Below, piece by piece: positions 25,560 to 37,320 of a stretch of DNA of 64,000 nucleotides. The first letter of the stretch is position 1, and every line of letters starts with the position of its first letter. The stretch is from Eutypa lata (Eukaryota > Ascomycota > Sordariomycetes > Xylariales > Diatrypaceae): assembly GCA_022661535.1 (NCBI GenBank), contig JAKULF010000020.1:124001-188000 (forward strand), given 5' to 3'. The notes beneath the pieces are model-generated. The model was not told the origin of the DNA. It saw only the letters and a list, made by a program, of their open reading frames with translations, and did no database searches. The position numbers were made by a program, and so were the translations under genes.

Positions 25560-27406
25560 TCATGTTTCTGGTCCCGGTACACCGCCGTGTTTCTCCAAAA
25601 GATTAACGATTTCCTCATAGCCCTCTGACTCCGCAATGTCTAGCGCCGTACGCTGCTCGTCGTCCTCTTCATTGATATTGTCCCCATTCTCCGTAATCTT
25701 TTGCACCAGAAGTTCCACCATGTCCTGGCACCTCGGTGCACTGCGTACACGAATGCAGGGGATCCATCTGGCATCTTCAAGTTGATGTCGTCAATCTTGC
25801 GCAGGAGCTGTCTGAGAACATCGTATCTCTCATGTTCAAGGGCCCATTTTACCGCTTTAGCACCCGCGCTGAGCTGGATTCCGCGATTGACCAGCATTAC
25901 TACGAGTTCATCCCATCCACACTTGAGTGCCATACTCATCAACTGCGACCCATTCTCTGTTTGGACGTCCACACCTTCCTCAACTAATGTTTTTAGGACT
26001 GACTTCCACTGATTTTCTGTTGCGGTCTTCAACAATTCCTGTCCACTTTCGCCCTTTAAGTCGAAGCCTCCATATTTAAGTATATCTTCTGTGACTTTGC
26101 GACCGCTCTCTCCTGCAAGACATAAGATCCATCCATCGACATCTTTTTTGTTGACCTTTGCACCGTTATGCAACAGATACTGTATTATACCGATGCTTCT
26201 GTTAACCATTGCCAAATGAAGTGCCGTCCGTCCTTCGTTATCCTGGATATTAACATTGCTTCTAGGTATCAGGCGCTGTATTATATCCATGCTTTCGTCC
26301 CCCACTGCTAAATGGAATGCCGTCTGTCCTTCGTTATCCCGCATATCAAAGTTTCCACTCTTAGACATTAGGTATTCTACCATGTCGATGTTTCCGTTTG
26401 CTACTGCCAAATGGAGCGCCGTCTGTCCTTTGTTATCCCGGATGTGAACGTTTACACCCACAGATATCAGACGCCGTACTATCTCAATGTTTCCATTTAC
26501 TGCTGCCAAATGGAGTGCCGTCCACCATGATCCCTTGAATTAGGGTTGGCAGGTGTTTGTAGAAGAAACTTGAATACCTCTTCATTGTCATTGTATGAGG
26601 CCAGAAGCAAGGCTGTATCGCACAATCTTGTAGTTTCCTTGTCTTGTAGCATACTTTGCACAGTTTCGAGGTCATTCCTATCCACAGCTCGTAGAAACGC
26701 CTCAAGTTTTGAAGCCAGTTGATGCCTTGCTAAACTTTCAGGCTTTGTGGATATAGAAGGCTGTGCCTTGAGTATATGAATCGTGTCGATCTTGTTGAAT
26801 AGCCGACCGAGGGAAATATCCCACCCCAGGGCGCTTATTGGAAACGTGGCGAGCTCCCGTGTTGCTTGCTTGGTATTTGGCTTTCGGAGTGCCACCATAT
26901 TGCCATCCAGGGTGAGGCAGATGGAAACATAGTCATTCGGAAAATGGTACGAGGGTAGCTTTATCTCGTCGAAGGAGGCACCTGGAATGGTTCAGTATTC
27001 CTGCATTACCACCATATCGTCATGACTCACGATTTATGAAATTCTCATTTATAGCTGCGAACTCTGTGCTGGATGGGTCAAAAACGATTGCCATCGTCCT
27101 GGACGGCCGCCTGTGCTCTGGTGGCAATGGTATGTCCAGACCCTGTACCCATTTCGGATCGATCTTGTCCTTGGCCTTGAAGGATAAAGGGTCTCTAACA
27201 ATCTCGCTGTATTCCCCATGAAGCCGATATCGTTCCACGGTTTCTTCAAGATTCTTAATCAAGTTTCCTTGATCTTCCAGGCGTTGTGAGTCGAGATGGC
27301 CTGAGATGTAGCCGAGACAGCTCGACGTGTAGCCGAGAAGATCACTGAAATAATCTTCTGGCACATTCGACGACGGTCCTGCAGCCTTGTCCGTGGACAG
27401 CGACAT
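25560..27406 (-). pseudogene. Ankyrin-repeat protein gene with two single-base frameshifts
   Basis: Exon 1 is 27406-27031 (start MSLSTDKAAGP; the frame extends upstream but this ATG fits best). A 49-nt GT-AG intron joins it in frame to exon 2 at 26981. The first about 250 residues form an unrecognised N-terminal domain (FSDLLGYTSSCLGYISGHLD, then FPNDYVSICLTLDGNMVAL). About six ankyrin repeats follow, with consensus motifs such as GQTALHLAVANGNIDMVEYL and GRTALHLAMVNRSIGIIQYL. The frame breaks twice: at about 26530 inside the first ankyrin repeat, and at about 25735, after which the repeat consensus (QDMVELLVQKITENGD to ALDIAESEGYEEIVNLLEKH) continues in another frame to a stop at 25560. Both breaks fit loss of one base. 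Ankyrin repeats bind proteins; the partner is unknown. The gene is divergent from the patatin-like gene. Confidence 0.65.
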
Positions 27407-28319
27407 CTCTGTCTGTTTTAGTGCGTACGTATTTGGGTGGAAGGTCAAAAAGAAAATTACGGAAATTTCCAAATGATGAGCGGTACTGTCTTGCTCTGAG
27501 GATGGTTGGGAGATAACTTATTTCGAATTATTCATCTCCGTCCGCATTCCTAAGGGATTTGTAAATGTCGCACGGATATGGTCACCTGCATTCACACAGC
27601 ATGGAATGGCCAATGGTAGGTGGGTGATTACTATGTTCATGACGCCATAGTTACACTGCTCTTCATTTCCGGTCGGTAAAATGGCACAGCCTTATTCAGG
27701 TCAGGCCAAGGCAGATTTCTTATCGCTACGAGAAGAAGGGAGGTCTCCAAAAGTCACTAGCGACTCTGACAAAGGAATTAATCTGTCGCTCTTATAATTC
27801 TGTATACTGTAAGTATAGTCAGTCGAGATGATGAATCGGACTAACTTTTGGTATATGAAATGAGAAGCAACTTATAGACTTGGTAGGTAGTACTGTTTCT
27901 TATTTCAGTGCAACTTTCCCCGCATCACTACATTTCTAGGTCAATCGTGCAACAACAGCATCTCTTTACGGTACTACGTTGCAACCATTTCTACAACGTA
28001 TCAGCCGGTTATTAGGGAAAACAATATTGGTGGCGTATCGTCAAGTGTAACTTGGGTGACGGACTAGACAAAAGGGTTACGGCAGGGCAAGTTTCAGCTG
28101 CAATGTAGTATCCCGAAGATCCTACCTAGCCTCCTCAAGTCCAAGGGTGGTCAACCTTATATTTATACATAATCTAACCCTCGAGAACCTCCACATCCCA
28201 CACAATGTCCCTTGGGACTGTAACACACAATTTGGCTAGCCCGCATCCTCTATAGCCCCATTCTTCAGCCTATTTTTGGATTACTTGTGCTTCATCGAGA
28301 TATTCAGCTCCAAAGAAAC
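27407..28319. other. Divergent promoter region between ankyrin and patatin-like genes
   Basis: About 0.9 kb with no supported gene. It separates two divergent reading frames, so it probably holds both promoters. No distinctive operator was seen. Confidence 0.5.
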
Positions 28320-29493
28320 ATGGCTCCATCAACCAACAAGCAACCAGGGCCAGCTGAAGATGGCGCCTGGGCGAAAAAGACCATGATTTGTTTTGGTGTG
28401 CTTAGTCCGATGAATATCTTCCTTTGTGTGTATCTACTGACTTCATAAAGACGGTGGCGGCATCCGTGGTTATGGATCACTCAAGATTCTCGAAAAGCTA
28501 ATGCAGTATGTTGAAGAGGAGGAAAGAAAGGCAGACCCATGCGCCGACTCTGAATATGTCCCAGCCCATTATTTTGACTACTTCTTTGGAACGAGTACTG
28601 GAGGGTAAGTAACTACCTATATATTTGCTTACTTGCTTATAGAGGTGTTTTATAGACTCATTGCGATCATGCTCGGACGGCTCAGAATGCCAATAGGCGA
28701 GTGTCTGTTGAAATATGAAGAGATGGGTGCGAAAATATTCGCAAAGACGCATCGAAGACGGTGGCTTCAGAAATTCCTTGATGTTAAATACTATAAGTGG
28801 TCTGCGGATGGGCTCGAGAAGGCTGTTAAGGACCTAGTCAAAGAAAAAACACCTCAGACCCCTAACCTACATGAGCCGGAAGCCAGGACCCAATTCTCAA
28901 ATATTAAGTCTCCGCCAGATCTATGCAAAGTGTAAGTTACCCTCGCCCTACATATACATAGCTTCAATCATTGATTTATATTCACTAGTGGTGTAGTGTC
29001 TTATCAGACGAGGCACTTAACTTCCCGCAGATTCCTCAACTGGAGTCTTAGCCAGAAGGCGCCAACGATTCTTCGCACCTACAGACCATCTTCAGCGAAC
29101 AACTGTCAATACCCGGAAATCGTCCACAAGATGAGAGATGACAAGGCCGAGATATGGGAGGTATGCCGTGCAACGACAGCAGCACCAACTTACTTCTATC
29201 CCCAGCAGATGAAAATATATGAGTTTGGAAACGATAACGACGAGGACTCTGAGGGAAAGGGTGCTGCGTTTTACGTCGATGGCGGATTCGGTACCAATAA
29301 CCCTACTGAACTCAGCTACAATGAGGTCGGGTCTTACTCCAAGCCGGGAGAGAGCCTAGTTGTTGTCAGCATCGGAACGGGGAAACATAAGAAAGGATTC
29401 TCCAGCATGCTCGGCGCCAAGTACAATCAAAGATACAAGACAGATACAGAGAATATTCACAACGCCATGGAGACGAAAATGGAAAGTTCATGA
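28320..29493 (+). CDS. Patatin-like phospholipase, about 336 aa, 4 exons
   Basis: Exons: 28320-28395, 28451-28604, 28656-28931 and 28989-29493. The introns are 51-57 nt, GT-AG, and the phases join exactly. The spliced protein has the full patatin catalytic apparatus: oxyanion-hole motif DGGGIRGYGSL (residues 26-36), nucleophile elbow GTSTGG with Ser74, the conserved VCRATTAAPTYF block (about 227-238), and the DGG motif with Asp266 of the Ser-Asp dyad (FYVDGGFGTNNPTEL). It should hydrolyse acyl esters of phospholipids or neutral lipids. No transmembrane segment or signal peptide is seen. The C-terminus is short for the family. The TGA at 29491 is followed in the same frame by about 49 further open codons (to a TAA at about 29643), so premature termination is possible. 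Fungal patatin domains are also used as effector parts of NLR-like proteins, but here no NACHT domain is fused. Confidence 0.82.
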
Positions 29494-30178
29494 GCCAAGA
29501 CGTTTGTCAAAAGATCAAAGGAGGGGGCGTGCATCATTTCGAAAGACATCAGTATGGTGACCACGGCGGGCCAAGAGCTGAGGGCAGTAAGCTTGAAGGC
29601 ATAACCAGCTGTGCTCCAAACCATTACTTAGGGCCTTGGTAAGTGATGATAATGTAAATTAATGAAATATAAAAGTGTATTAAGTATTGTGGGATACTTG
29701 GGGATGGCAAAGCAGTGGCTGAGAGCTAGATACCAGGTTAAACGGAGGAATGCGGTGTCAGACGTCACCCAAATAGCTAGATTCCCACCCTAGATATTCC
29801 TGACAATACATGAATCTTCCTGAGACCGGTAAAATGACCCCTAACTCTCCACAAGTATGTATGTTTTAAAAGGTTTAGTTTATATGTATAAGTACCTATT
29901 TTAAACTTAAACGTTTTAAAGCAACAGCAACTTGCAGACGCCAGCCAATCAGAACCATTACAGCACATGCCTACCTACTACGTAGAGGTAGTAGGTACCA
30001 ACCACAGATAGCACACAAGGCTCGAAACCCCCCCTCATTCATCATTTAGGCTTCAGCGCCAGCTGCACACAGCAACTCTGTTCAAATCGCATCTCCATTC
30101 CACCATTTTCCGGTCACACACACTCTCTCACACGCACACACACACAAGCAACACACATTGCCTATCTCGGTAGACAAG
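29494..30178. other. Spacer and F-box gene leader
   Basis: No gene is seen in 29650-30100. A CA-rich microsatellite-like stretch at 30111-30157 directly precedes the F-box gene ATG and is probably its 5-prime leader. Confidence 0.5.
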
Positions 30179-30712
30179 ATGCGCCATTTCGCCCCCAACC
30201 CGCGAGAGCGCCACAGACTGCATCTCCGGCGCCCCTCCCCATACTCGGAGGCAATGGAGCGAGCGCAGCGACGAGCAGCCATCATCCGGCCCCTAGCGAG
30301 CCTTCCCACACCACCCGTGGCCGCGTCCGCCGAGGCCGTCGCAGGACTAGGCCGGCTCGCGGTCCTCCCGAACGAGGGCGTCATGATCGTGCTGCAGCAC
30401 TGCAGCCTGCAGACGCTGTCCCGCGCTCGGCTCGTCAACAAGGCCTTCGACCTGATGGTGCGGCTCCTGCCCGACTACCGCTACGTCGTCCACACCGTCG
30501 GGGGCATCATGCGCCGCGCCCGGCCCAACTACCGCGTCGTCATGGCGAAGCTCGAGGCCATCTTGACCTTCAAGGGATTGCGCCATCTCCTCTTGAGCCA
30601 CACCTGCGAGAAGTGCGGTCAGGGCGGCGGCTCTTTCAGGCTCGTCAAGGTCAAGGTTCTCTGCGACGAGTGCGTGCGTGGACCACGGCATGAACTGCGG
30701 GTTGTTCGATAA
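30179..30712 (+). CDS. Small F-box-type protein with a C-terminal Cys4 zinc-ribbon-like end, 177 aa
   Basis: A single exon starting at ATG 30179; an earlier in-frame TTG at 30158 is rejected. The Arg-rich N-terminus (about residues 1-50) is probably disordered. Residues about 56-100 resemble an F-box: LAVLPNEGVMIVLQHCSLQT followed by LSRARLVNKAFDLMV. F-boxes bind Skp1 in SCF ubiquitin ligases. The C-terminus has CEKCG and CDEC spaced about 20 residues apart, which looks like a four-cysteine zinc site, as seen in several short fungal F-box proteins. There are no substrate-binding repeats, so the target is unknown. The gene is GC-rich with strongly biased codon use, unlike the A+T-leaning flanks. 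It is convergent with the O-methyltransferase gene. Confidence 0.65.
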   Translation: MRHFAPNPRERHRLHLRRPSPYSEAMERAQRRAAIIRPLASLPTPPVAASAEAVAGLGRLAVLPNEGVMIVLQHCSLQTLSRARLVNKAFDLMVRLLPDYRYVVHTVGGIMRRARPNYRVVMAKLEAILTFKGLRHLLLSHTCEKCGQGGGSFRLVKVKVLCDECVRGPRHELRVVR

Positions 30713-31190
30713 GAATGTGAGGGCGTCTTTTTTTCTCCAGACTTGATATCTAGTATATTGTTTTTGGGTGCTAACTTGTGCTTCTAGGACGTTCCAAAAT
30801 CGTTCCTTTAAAAATGTTCTTCTCTCCCCCCCACTCCTCGAGATACCATGTCCAGATTGCTTTTTTTTAGCGTGTGCGCAGGAAGGAAACTAGGGGCGTA
30901 CGGAGTTATGGCGGTTGGCTAATAGTCTGTTCTTCGCTTGCATGTTATGATTCACGAGATTTCTATGGCTTTGGGAGGACCCCTGACAAATAGTTGAACA
31001 CATGTTGAGCCTCAAAGCTGGCTAAGGAGCATACCTCTTCTATATGTATGGTAATCAAAACTCAACTGTATTGTGGCTTCAACCTACCCACAGCTAATAG
31101 CTAGCTAGTCTAGCATTTACGAGATATCAACCAGCGATAAACAAGAGCATTATTCACTTGCTGGTGCTATTTAATACGAGGACGATCTAA
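30713..31190. other. Convergent 3-prime spacer
   Basis: This lies between the stops of the F-box gene (+) and the O-methyltransferase gene (-). No gene or clear hairpin was found. Confidence 0.5.
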
Positions 31191-32689
31191 TCACAAAACA
31201 ACCTCAATCAGGCCTTCGTTCCCCTCGCCTTTCTCATATATACCCGATATCTTCAAGCCACAGCTCTCGATAAGCGCATACCACTCGCGCTTGGTACGTT
31301 CTTTTGCAGACACCTGACCCATCATGAAAAGGTCAAGAGACACATGCTGCCAAGCAGCTTTCTCGTCCGCAATAACCTAGTAGTAGAAAGTAGGGTTAGC
31401 TAGCTAGCTTGTTTGTTATAGGCTCAGAAAGGATAAGATAGATAGCTAGGCCTGTAGTTAAAGGAGACTGAAGAAAGGGTATTAAGTATTATTCACATAC
31501 ACAATCATTGATCAGAATCCTGGAGTAGCCGGGCTCCATGGCATCCTTGATATGGCCTAGAATTTGGCGACACTGCTCATCCGGCCAATCGTGCATCACG
31601 TAGCGCATGAAGTAAGCGCGCGCCCCCTTGACAGGTTGCGGCTTGAAGAAGTCGTGCTCCTGTAGCTCAATAGCATCCGTGCCTACCCCCTTCGCCGTCG
31701 CGGCTATAACGTCGGGGATCTCTTGCAGCACAACCTTCCCTGTGTACTGCGGGATTCTCGCTCGGAAATCTTGCAACATCTGACCCGTGCCGCCGCCAAT
31801 ATCGACGAAAGCGGACGACGACGATGATGTGTCGCCGTCGGGTTTCAGGCCTTCGACTAAGCGCTCCTGCACGGGGTACATCTCCATCCAGCTTGGGGTG
31901 TGGAGACGGAGCGCGTGGACGTAGCGATGGAAGGCCTGGAACACGTCGGGATGCTCGGATAGCCACGCGAAGGCCGAGCCGCACTTGTTGGCGTGCTGGA
32001 ACGGTCCGTCTAGTGCGTTTTGCGGGTTGGGGAACCCGTTGCTCTTCAGGTAGGCTGGCATCTGTGCGAAAGACAGCTGCGTGACATCGAAGCTTTGAAA
32101 TTATGTATTAGTCATTGCTCTAGGTAGATGGGTGATACATATAAAAGCGGTAAAGAAAAACAAACCAAAAAGTAAGACCAGCAGAGAAGTCCGGTTGCGA
32201 TAGGAGGCGTGTAAGGTCGTTTGGAACGTAGAGGCCTGGCCCTTGCTCGTCAAGCATCTTCATCGAGACGCATGCCCGGGCAATGCGCTTCACGAGCTCC
32301 GGAGAGGCAGATGTCGGAGCGGCTAGTTCCTCGTTCGTCTTAGGTCTTCCCTCATCCTGCACAGCTGTTTCGAAGATTTTCAAGTCCACAGCAATGCGCG
32401 AGGCAACAGTCCGCGTCGGCTGGGTTAACGACTGGTTAGCTTAACGATTCATACTTAATACGTAATGAAGGGAAGTAGGGAGTTGTATCCGTACCAATGC
32501 CCATATATGCCACAAAAGTGACTCAACGGGAGTCTCGGCCGCGGTTACAAGTTCCCTTGCGCTAGCGACCAGTTTCTTGCGTGCCTCTTGATCTCCATTT
32601 TTGAACTTGTCGCCATCGGTTACCACCTGGGTAATAGCGCGGGCGATGCTCTCCATTTGGGAGGGAGTCTTGGGGTCTTGGTCAGACAT
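31191..32689 (-). CDS. SAM-dependent O-methyltransferase (COMT type), 408 aa, 4 exons
   Basis: Exons: 32689-32495, 32419-32166, 32092-31501 and 31376-31191 (minus). GT-AG introns of 73-124 nt; the second intron has a clear ACTAAT branch site. The first exon and ELVKRIARACVSMKMLDEQG form the N-terminal dimerisation/winged-helix part. The SAM-binding glycine motif FVDIGGGTGQ is at residues 245-254. Residues 311-320 carry the family's catalytic stretch (MRYVMHDWPD), with His317 as the expected general base. The last exon completes the fold (WQHVSLDLFMMGQ, REWYALIESCGLKISGIYEK). It should methylate a hydroxyl of an aromatic or polyketide substrate, as the sterigmatocystin/aflatoxin-type fungal enzymes do, but the substrate cannot be read from sequence. 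No PKS, NRPS, P450 or cluster regulator is next to it, so it may act alone or be a displaced tailoring enzyme. Confidence 0.87.
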
Positions 32690-33804
32690 ACTGTAGGAGG
32701 ATTGACACTTGTGAGAGAAAGGGTATAAAAGTGAGCTTAGACTAGGAGATGGAGTGATATCTGGTGTTAGTGGGTGTCGATAAAGAAATGATGCTTAAGG
32801 AGTCAAATACTGTAGAAGCAAATAATGTAAAAGCTGACAGGACTGTTTCTCTGGGGTTAGCCAGACATCTCCTGACTAGTTGGTGCGTCAATATTTGCTA
32901 CCGTTGTGCTTGTCAGGTAATTCCCTTCAGAGAAACTATTTTTCAGTTATGCCAGCTCCTTATATACTAATTGGCAATGGGTGTAGTGTGTGCTAAGGAT
33001 CGCAGTGTGAGTAGCCTAAAATACCAATCAGTGCATTATCTATGCAGTTGGACGTGGCATAATTCGTTCTGTGCCACTATTTCTCATTTTCAGGTGATGT
33101 TGGTAGCCTTTCGGTATGCAACGAAGCAAGGAGCTTTATGGTCTGACAGGTTCTCCAATGATGCTTGTCAATACCACTTTAGTCACGGACTCGCCGTGGT
33201 TTACGTCGGAGCGGGGGCTATGCAGCCTGGTGCTGTTGGATCCTTCGCCGTGGTAGTGGTGGTCATTATGAACTCGTCTCGTCAAATCGGACCTCCTTAC
33301 GTATTATAGGTTGGTGGTATTGTCACTGTCTGGTTATTACATCTCCGCGCCGGCAACTGAGTTTGAATAGTTGGCGGGGGAGGAGGGGGTCATGGGGGGT
33401 AAAAGAGGATAGATCAATCCTAATAATTGGCTCCTAGACCATTCCACTTGGTTTTACCTAGTACCCATCCCACATAACCGCGGATTACATGAAATGAGAG
33501 GGGAGTTCTCAATGTGATATACATTAGCCCCTCTGAACAATTTTTACCCCCTTTCGCCTTTCGCATTTCCCTCCACCAACTTCTGATTAGTATACACTAG
33601 TCTAGAGCCATAGAGAGGATAGCCTAAGACCGTGAAGTAGTTCCTAAATTTGAATTTTAAGTAACAGGACTCCCTCGATTCTGTATTTATCCCCATCCTG
33701 GCTTGTTCACATGGCACGGAAAATAGTCAAGAAAGTAGCCACCATCCCACATCCTTAACGCGAATCTCATCCTTCTAAGTTTAGCCGTGCTCACGTGAAT
33801 TTTA
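32690..33804. other. Spacer with a G-rich tract
   Basis: No gene is supported; the 112-codon frame at 32971-33309 has no recognisable content. A G-rich stretch at 33376-33399 has three runs of five to six G and could form a quadruplex. Confidence 0.45.
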
Positions 33805-35261
33805 TTATACTCTGCCTACCCAAGGGTGTTGATTCCGAAATGCCTCTTCTCCCCTGTTGCCGTTCACATATTCCTCTGTAGTTGTGATATTCTTAGTTAG
33901 AAGAACCCCTCGAGGTTGTCTGGTATCCCCTTGTGAACCCCTTAAACTCGGTACCGCTTCTGAGCACGTTATTTTTGTCAAGGCGGTGCCGTTCTCGTCA
34001 ACTTTGTAATAATAAGACTTCGTATAGACTCCTTGTGCCCGTTTGCCGCTGTGTATATCGGCTGGAGATGGCCTTAGAAAGGGTATCCAAGACCTCAGTG
34101 TGGAGATCAATTTAGTTGTGATACCTTCGCCAGTGAATGCTTTCGGGAAAGATGGAACACAGAATACCAGGAAAGTGCAGGCCATCTCGACAATAGCCCA
34201 GAGAGAGACCCCGGAAGCTTTGTAAGTAGAATCAGAGGAGAGGGCGTACTCGATAGATGCTTCTAGCCGAGCTATAGCCGCAATACAACAACTTCATGCC
34301 TAAGTGTTAGAGCTTATTTCTTGACATACTGCTTCATTTTACTTACAACACTCCTATAGCAAATGCTACAGAGATACCAAACTTCTTTTTAGTAGATATG
34401 TGCAAACCCCAGATGATCTTCTGGGGAAGCAGAAGTATGATGATATCGGAGACAAGGTTGATCGCAGTCGCGGATGTTATCAAGGCTTTGCTGTTAATGC
34501 ACCTGCCCTTGATACTTATATCCCAAATCGCACGATACGGCGTGCAGGCAAGGTTGACAGAAATGATAGCGGCTACATAATATAGGACATTAAAGAGAAG
34601 AGCCGCATAGCAAGCCCAGTAGAAGAAGTTTCGAGTACCCCTCGGAACGAAAATTCGTACCCATTCTACCAGAATTGCCGGCTTTGTCACCAACATGGTT
34701 GCCGCATAGAGGATATAGCTTACGTGACTTCTCTTCTTCGGTTAGAGGGGTAGTTTTCAAAAGGAAATGGAGTCTAGACGCTCACATATAAGATAGGAGG
34801 CAAGTCTCTCAATCGAATATCCCATTGATGGACGTATGTTCCAAGGTAGCTTATCCTCCAGTATGAGCAAGCCAAGAATCCCAAGTAGAAGCCCTTGTTG
34901 TGTCATTAGTCCAGGCGACAAATCTCTACAGTATTATTATCCAGTGGTTAGACTTACAAATCCACAAATTGCCAGGACTTATTAATCGGTGATTAGCTGG
35001 GTAGCTGATGCAACAGCGGGTGCGAATCATCATATACTTACTATCTTCCACTTTTGCGGCTCTAGTTTTGAATAGCTTGGCATAAGTGCGGATTAGTCCG
35101 GCAAGTGTAGATATGCTTAGACACATCGTCACGACCGTCATAGACAACGTGCTGCTATTCGGTGGGTTCTCGAAATTTGAAATAATGCCCTCAGGGGGGT
35201 CCAGTGCCGGGCCATTGAGAGCGCTCCCGTCTTCGGCGGGAAGGGGGCGAGAAAGCGACAT
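33805..35261 (-). CDS. Rhodopsin-domain (SAT4/PTH11-related) integral membrane protein, 406 aa, 5 exons with a 20-nt microexon
   Basis: Exons: 35261-35042, 34977-34958, 34893-34786, 34732-34347 and 34291-33805 (minus). Intron lengths are 64, 64, 53 and 55 nt, all GT-AG, and the exon lengths sum to a complete frame. The second exon is only 20 nt; with it the protein reads VED-ILAICGF-GFYLGFLACSYW, and without it the frame is lost. The protein has about seven hydrophobic segments, with family landmarks VHQWDIRLRDLPPILY, EWVRIFVPRGTRNFFYWACY, NLACTPYRAIWD, GRCINSKAL and NLVSDIIILLLPQKIIWGL. These match the large fungal-specific family of seven-helix proteins that includes the PTH11-like receptors. 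No CFEM domain precedes it. The C-terminal tail of about 90 residues is hydrophilic. A receptor or sensor role in the membrane is inferred from the family only; ligand unknown. Confidence 0.8.
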
Positions 35262-37289
35262 GCTAGATGTAATAAGAGGATCTATACACTCTCCAGAAGA
35301 TCATGAGCAGCACGGTTGACTTTTTTCTAAGTGAGAAATCATTTCTCTGGAGAATTGGTAATAGTTCAGCGGCAGATGGCATGGGCAACAAGCTATGTAA
35401 GTCATATTTATATACCTGAAGAGGCTATGCTGGCGTAAATTTCCCAGAACAGAGTTTATATGGCACAGGTACATTTGAGAATCATGAATGTAATCTTGAA
35501 AGTCTGTCAAACCGTATACTAGTAATCAATAGGCTATCATCGACGTTGTCTTATATTCCAACGCGGATCTTACTAATATACTACTAGGCAGATCGTTAGA
35601 TCTTGCATGAGCTGAATTCCTAGCGCATATTTGGTAACTCAGGGCTGATCAATTTGATTGCGGCTGGCGGTTAAACATGGGTAGGATCAGCTATTAATAG
35701 CTGCACACCGGGTTTGATCGTTGTACTGCTTATACGCTAAGTTGTCGATCCGTAAGCTGTTGGGGGTTATCAGTTCCATACCATATAATGGGCCTAATTG
35801 GTTCGACTGCCTTATATTTGTATTGCAACCCGCAGGCTGCTGGCCCCCGACAGTTAAATAGGCTAGATCTATTGCGCCACTATAATATTACGCTTTGCAC
35901 TGGAGTACAACACTGTCTTTGTGACATCTTTCCATCGTGGTCAATACTACGATGATTCCTGTTTTGGGGGAAGGGACCGGCAGAGAAGCGCTGGTTTGTA
36001 GGATCAGTGTACACGTAGATATAGAATCAAGAAGAGGCAAGGCTTACATTTCACTATAACCTATCTCACGTAGGTGCCAAGAAGAAAAAATGATGGTGCA
36101 AATCACACATAGGGACAGATGTTCCGAAACATTGAGCCAAAATCCTGGTAAGCATCTCTGTCTAAGACACCAGCACATGGCAACATGCAGTTGATTTATG
36201 TACGGCCTTCTGTCTGCTCTAACATAGGCCGAAACCGCTCTCCGCTTTCATGGAGCTTTATGATGTCAAGATAGCCAAACCCCCAAACGAACATTAAGAC
36301 TTATGTACTACATCGTGTCAATAGGGTTTACGTGCTCTAAAGCAATGAACCAAGTAATTTATCGTCTTACTGGCACTCAGTTATATACCTTGTAAATGTG
36401 GCCATTCCCTCTGACAGGAACTGGCTGGTTTAAAAGAGGCATTAGCCATGGACCCTAGGCAATATGTGTTTCAGAGACTTCTATTATGTGTTTGAACACA
36501 GGAAGGCTTCATCGTCTTAGTTTCCGTTTTGTTATCCAAGACTGACTTTGACCAACTCATATATGCACGGACTGTCTCAGAAGCAACTCCATTAGTTATG
36601 TTCTTTAACCTCTCTGTCCCAAAGAAAGAGCTGGGAAGCTACAGGCCACAGCAATAATGCAAGACAGGATCTTTCATAGTCAACACTGTCCAAAAATATA
36701 CAAATTTATATAGTACCTATGTTAAGAAGGTATTTCGTTTTCTTTAGGATATAAGGTATCTAACCCTTAAGGTTGTGCTAGAAAAAGGTCTCCAATGTGC
36801 ATACTTTATATGTGACTTGTTCAAATAGTTGCATAGGTAGTTTAAGGCCTCAGAAGTTTTCAAGACACCATAGGAATCTACCAAACATCTTTGTTGGGTT
36901 TAATTCGATGAAAACTGTTGGAATAATAGATAGTTAGCAACTACGCTCAAGATGCCTTGGTCCCTAAGGTGCCCATGAGGTAGGTAAACCCCTGAGAAAA
37001 CTATGGCGATGTGACGAGATGGTTATTGGCTGTATTTAGCTATATATTTCCTAACCTGGGTTCTAGTATATAACCCAAGCAGGCTAGAGAGAGACCTAGA
37101 TGTGGCACTCATATGCTGATAGGAATAAATGAAGTGTGCTGTCGCATATCAGAAGATCACCAAAAACACAGCACCAAACCCACAAGCATTGGACAACACC
37201 ATTATCTTTCCTTATTTGGTAAATGAGGCAGAAGCGAAGGTCTCACTGCGGCCGATATAATGTCAGGAAGGCGCCATCTACCTTAACTG

Positions 37290-37320
<31 letters not shown>

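Noticed and set aside
34860..35041. Frameshift in the rhodopsin-family gene
   Set aside because: At first the frame seemed broken between VED and FYLGF; a 20-nt exon with good splice sites on both sides restores it exactly.
31191..35261. Secondary-metabolite gene cluster around the O-methyltransferase
   Set aside because: No PKS, NRPS, terpene synthase, P450, MFS pump or Zn2Cys6 regulator lies next to it; one methyltransferase is not enough.
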